Positions 35,111-38,043 of a stretch of DNA of 38,043 bases are shown piece after piece; positions within the stretch are counted from its first letter, which is position 1; each line of letters opens with the position of its first letter. The notes beneath the pieces are model-generated. The model searched no databases and was not told the origin of the DNA. It was given only the letters and a program-made list of their open reading frames with translations. The translations under genes and the position numbers were made by a program. This DNA is from Gammaproteobacteria bacterium (GTDB lineage Bacteria; Pseudomonadota; Gammaproteobacteria; Eutrophobiales; Eutrophobiaceae): assembly GCA_003250975.1 (NCBI GenBank), contig QKIY01000031.1, forward strand, positions 1 through 38,043. Direction: 5' to 3'.

Positions 35111-35644
35111 ATGTGGAAAAAATATACCCCCCTGCTGATCTTCATCATCCTTGTTGTGTTCCTGGGAGTTGGTCTCAGACTGGATCCTAGGAAAATACCA
35201 TCACCGTTAATTGACAAACCCATACCCGTTTTCTCATTGCTACAGGTAAAGGACGCTAGCAGAACCCTCAGTTCTTCTGATTTTAATGATGATGTATCGT
35301 TGCTCAATGTCTGGGCATCCTGGTGTGTTTCATGTCGGGAAGAGCATCCAATTCTGCTCGACCTTGCTAAAAAAGGCGTCGTGAATATCTATGGTCTTAA
35401 TTACAAGGATGACCGTAACGATGCAGTACGCTGGCTGGACTATTTCGGTGATCCTTACAGAGCAAGCGCACATGATCTAGAGGGAAAAGTGGGGATAGAT
35501 TTTGGTGTCTATGGTGTACCGGAAACCTTTGTAATTGATAGCAAGGGGATTATTCGTTACAAACACATCGGGCCGGTTACGGAAGAAGTTCTCAATGAAA
35601 TTATCCTGCCGTTAATTAATAAACTCAGGAACCCTATGTCATGA
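35111..35644 (+). CDS. ccmG: Periplasmic thiol:disulfide oxidoreductase CcmG/DsbE
   Basis: 177 residues with an N-terminal membrane anchor (LLIFIILVVFLGVGL) and a thioredoxin fold. The active site is WASWCVSCREEHP (Cys72, Cys75). The family motif GVYGVPETFVID with its cis-Pro is present. It keeps apocytochrome CXXCH cysteines reduced for haem attachment. It overlaps the start of ccmH by 4 nt (ATGA type). Confidence 0.97.
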   Translation: MWKKYTPLLIFIILVVFLGVGLRLDPRKIPSPLIDKPIPVFSLLQVKDASRTLSSSDFNDDVSLLNVWASWCVSCREEHPILLDLAKKGVVNIYGLNYKDDRNDAVRWLDYFGDPYRASAHDLEGKVGIDFGVYGVPETFVIDSKGIIRYKHIGPVTEEVLNEIILPLINKLRNPMS

Positions 35645-36111
35645 AATTAATATTGGTTGCGGGGTTTGTTTTTTTTCAGGCTATGTTGACAGGCATAGTA
35701 TATGCTGATTATGCGCCACAGGAATTTACAAATCCTGAACAAAAAGAACGCTATATTGATTTGATTGAAGATCTGCGTTGCCTTGTTTGCCAGAATCAAT
35801 CGCTTGCGGACTCCAATGCTGATCTCGCACAGGACTTGAGACAGGAAGTCTATGAGATGGTCACAAGTGGTGATAGTAACGAGGATATTATCGATTATCT
35901 CGTTGCCCGGTATGGTGATTTTGTTCTGTACCGTCCGCCGTTCAAATCTACTACTTATTTACTGTGGCTGGGCCCATTTATTTTTTTGCTTATCGGGGTC
36001 CTGATAGTCATATCAATTTTACGCAGGCAGAAGGCAGTTGCGCTGGATGAGGAAGAACGTCGCTATGCGGAACAGCTGTTAGATGAAGACCATACAGGTA
36101 ATAAGAAATGA
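35641..36111 (+). CDS. ccmH: Cytochrome c maturation protein CcmH
   Basis: 156 residues with a signal peptide (ending IVYADYA). The redox motif LRCLVCQNQSLADSNA has Cys47 and Cys50, followed by the three-helix CcmH domain and a C-terminal membrane helix (LLWLGPFIFLLIGVLIVISIL). It is the short, single-domain form, with the TPR part encoded separately by ccmI. It overlaps ccmI by 4 nt. Confidence 0.97.
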   Translation: MKLILVAGFVFFQAMLTGIVYADYAPQEFTNPEQKERYIDLIEDLRCLVCQNQSLADSNADLAQDLRQEVYEMVTSGDSNEDIIDYLVARYGDFVLYRPPFKSTTYLLWLGPFIFLLIGVLIVISILRRQKAVALDEEERRYAEQLLDEDHTGNKK

Positions 36112-37388
36112 AGTTGATCTTTTGGTTTATCAGTGTATGCATGCTGTTGCTTGCCATGGTATTTATATTGCTGCCCTTTTTGCGTTCGCAAAAAGGTGGT
36201 GAATCTCTCAAGCGTAAGGATCTCAATGTTCAGTTGCACAGGGAGCATTTGCGTGAATTGGAAGATGAGTTCAACGATGGCCTCATAAGTAATGAAGAAT
36301 TCAATAATGCCAAAAGGGAGCTGGAAAAGGAGCTTTTAATAGACATAAGTCAGGTGGATGACAATAAACCGGCTGCCAAGGGTGTTTCACTGAAGACGAT
36401 AATCCCCGCCATTATTGTATTACCTGTGTTTACAATTTCGTTATATCTGTTTCTGGGTGACTTAAGCATGGTGGGTAACAGGCAGGAAAAAATTGCCCAA
36501 CAGCAGAACCATAACGAGATGCACTCAATAGAGGAGATGGTGCAGCGCCTTAGAGTCAGGCTGGAAATGCAGCCTGAAGACGGCGAGGGCTGGGAAATGC
36601 TGGCACGTTCCTATGTGGTAATAAACAAATTCGAGGATGCGGTGAAAGCATATAGAAATGCGCATAAGTATATCGGTGATGATCCGCAATTACTGGCAGA
36701 TTATTCAGAGGCATTGATACTGGCCAGTGATAACAGCCTGACTGAGGAGGCGGTAAATCTTGCCAATAAGGCTTTGCAACAGAATCCAGAGGAACCAAAA
36801 GCGCTCTGGATCGCAGGATATGCCAATTACCAACAGGGCAAGGTTGGCCAAACGCTGACTCAGTGGGAGCGTCTGCTTCAATTGTTGCCTCCAGGCAGTG
36901 AAGAGGCCAATGCATTACAGGAGAATATAAACCAGATAAAAATGCAGGCTGGTATGGATCTGGCTGATCAGAATCAGGCTCTGCTTGAAAAAGATACCGC
37001 TGTGGAAACAAGAGGTAATGCAGACCTGAAAGCTGCGCCGGAAGCATCCGTCGACGTGCATGTCAGTCTCGATTCCGCCCTCATGGACAAGACAAACCCG
37101 GAGGATACTGTTTTTATATTTGCAAGGGCATCTGAAGGACCGCGTATGCCGCTGGCGATAGTTCGTAAACAGGTCAGGGATTTGCCCGTCAAGGTGACTC
37201 TGGATGATTCTCTTGCCATGTCACCGGCCATGTCTCTGTCGAAATTCGACCAGGTCGTTATCGGTGCCAGGATCTCAAAAAGTGGTAATGCAATGCCGAG
37301 CAGTGGGGATCTGACTGGTACAAGCAACGTCGTTCAGCTTGATGAGGTAACAGGCGTCAAAATAACCATAGATCAGGTTATCCCGTAG
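36108..37388 (+). CDS. ccmI: Cytochrome c maturation TPR protein CcmI
   Basis: 426 residues. Two membrane helices (about 4-22 and 96-114) enclose a coiled-coil cytoplasmic loop (HREHLRELEDEFNDGLI). Periplasmic TPR repeats follow (about 140-290; WEMLARSYVVINKFEDAVKAY, ALWIAGYANYQQGKVGQTL). The C-terminal domain (about 310-425) has the CcmI beta-rich form (VHVSLDS, VFIFARASEGPRMPLAIVR). It binds apocytochrome C-termini and presents them to CcmFH. It is the last gene of the plus-strand operon, convergent with the cytochrome c5-like gene. Confidence 0.94.
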   Translation: MKLIFWFISVCMLLLAMVFILLPFLRSQKGGESLKRKDLNVQLHREHLRELEDEFNDGLISNEEFNNAKRELEKELLIDISQVDDNKPAAKGVSLKTIIPAIIVLPVFTISLYLFLGDLSMVGNRQEKIAQQQNHNEMHSIEEMVQRLRVRLEMQPEDGEGWEMLARSYVVINKFEDAVKAYRNAHKYIGDDPQLLADYSEALILASDNSLTEEAVNLANKALQQNPEEPKALWIAGYANYQQGKVGQTLTQWERLLQLLPPGSEEANALQENINQIKMQAGMDLADQNQALLEKDTAVETRGNADLKAAPEASVDVHVSLDSALMDKTNPEDTVFIFARASEGPRMPLAIVRKQVRDLPVKVTLDDSLAMSPAMSLSKFDQVVIGARISKSGNAMPSSGDLTGTSNVVQLDEVTGVKITIDQVIP

Positions 37389-37427
37389 CTAAAATAAAAT
37401 AGAGTTGTATCAACAAAGTCTAAAAAA

Positions 37428-38043
37428 CTAGAGTGCTTCAGGCCAGAAAGTTTTTTGCATTATATAATTAATTGATTCCGTAAGCTGGCTGTTCGAAATG
37501 CCGGAACCTGATATATCCGGATGTAATGGCGGTCCTTTTTTGACATCCCTGACAAGTTTATCAATACCCTTTGAAAAAGGTTGCAACCAGGCTCCCTGCT
37601 GGCCTGTTACCGGGGCATGGTCTGTGCCGGTGTTGTGACATGAAGCGCAATGATCTATATAAACAGGTTCCCCGGCCTTTTGTATGGCCCTGGCTTTTTC
37701 AAGCGCTTTGGGATCTTCCGGGTTTGCATAGGTAACCTGCATGGTTGCCTGTCCGGTTTCCGGCTCGACAGTAGTTGTGTCAGCTGTTTCTGTATCAATG
37801 GTGCCCGGCACAGGTTCGTTTTGTTTGACAGTTTCCTGAACAGGGGCTGGCGCTGACTCAGTTACGGCAGCCATGATCTGTTCCGGGACATCCTGGCCAC
37901 TCTCTCCCAGCATATAGAGGATTGCCTGTCTGATTTCTGCCTCGTTCAGCTTCGGGTTACCGCCCTTGGCAGGCATATTCTTGAAACCTGACACGGCGTG
38001 ATCAACCAGTGTATCAATCCCCTGGGCATAGCGTGGATCCCAT
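37428..38043 (-). CDS. Cytochrome c5-like diheme protein (5' end outside window)
   Basis: The frame is open to the right window edge, so the N-terminus and the first CXXCH lie outside; a GTG at 37994 is internal, not the start. The first visible block (WDPRYAQGIDTLVDHAV, then KNMPAKGGNPKLNEAEIR) is the C-terminal half of a cytochrome c5 domain with its Met ligand. An Ala/Pro/Glu/Thr-rich linker follows, then a second haem domain with CASCHNTG. In the second domain the expected MPPKG segment reads GPPLHPDISG, so the usual Met ligand is missing and the His may take its place. Confidence 0.88.
   Translation of the reverse strand, partial: WDPRYAQGIDTLVDHAVSGFKNMPAKGGNPKLNEAEIRQAILYMLGESGQDVPEQIMAAVTESAPAPVQETVKQNEPVPGTIDTETADTTTVEPETGQATMQVTYANPEDPKALEKARAIQKAGEPVYIDHCASCHNTGTDHAPVTGQQGAWLQPFSKGIDKLVRDVKKGPPLHPDISGSGISNSQLTESINYIMQKTFWPEAL

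Noticed and set aside
37994-37994. GTG as start of the c5-like cytochrome
   Set aside because: The frame stays open to the window edge and the upstream residues match the cytochrome c5 domain.

Overview
The window is chromosomal DNA that reads as a gammaproteobacterium. The rRNA sequences, HemN, the CcmFGHI set, the CcsA/ResB pair, the OmpR-type regulator and the abundant c-type cytochromes all fit that group; the species is not identified. No phage, transposase, tRNA or CRISPR was found. The sequence is moderately AT-rich, and one small GC-richer insert stands out near the left end.

Layout. 1-636: the 3' end of 23S rRNA, 5S rRNA and their terminator. 637-1876: a GC-richer membrane-protein gene, followed by a 54-bp relic of the 3' end of 5S. 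1877-2858: two overlapping lipoprotein genes. 2949-4337 (-): hemN with an FNR/ANR-like box upstream. 5033-9921 (+): a signalling operon of porin-like barrel, short PstS-like binding protein, hybrid histidine kinase and OmpR-family regulator, followed by a Ser/Thr kinase with Sel1 repeats (10150-11835). 11852-25037 (-): a compact 13-gene cluster. In transcription order it holds a PpiC/SurA-type isomerase, an outer-membrane beta-barrel, two sets of triheme c7-type cytochromes and helical periplasmic proteins in mirror order (A1 B1 C1 C2 B2 A2), two NHL-propeller proteins, an 11-heme cytochrome, ResB and CcsA. Just upstream are a tetraheme cytochrome (25176-26030) with its own terminator and an NHL lipoprotein (26229-27401). 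27536-29374: a convergent pair of diheme and triheme class I cytochromes. 29639-37388 (+): Sel1 protein, monoheme cytochrome, two Reg_prop propeller lipoproteins, then ccmF, ccmG, ccmH and ccmI. 37428-38043 (-): the 3' part of a cytochrome c5-like gene.

Interpretation. The minus-strand cluster has the parts of a porin-cytochrome electron conduit across the outer membrane: a barrel, a large multiheme cytochrome, small periplasmic triheme carriers, lipoprotein propellers and a periplasmic chaperone. It also carries its own System II cytochrome c synthetase (ResB/CcsA), while System I genes (CcmFGHI) lie 20 kb away. I count 27 CXXCH motifs in the minus-strand conduit genes including the tetraheme, and 34 in the whole window. 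The direction of electron flow (donor oxidation or acceptor reduction) cannot be read from the sequence.

The most notable non-coding signal is a set of TTAC motifs (or GTAA on the other strand) repeated every 10-11 bp. They occur upstream of the lipoprotein pair, the Ser/Thr kinase, the tetraheme cytochrome and the triheme/Sel1 divergent pair. This is the architecture of OmpR/PhoB-family sites, and an OmpR-family regulator gene lies in the window, so it may control a regulon covering these genes.
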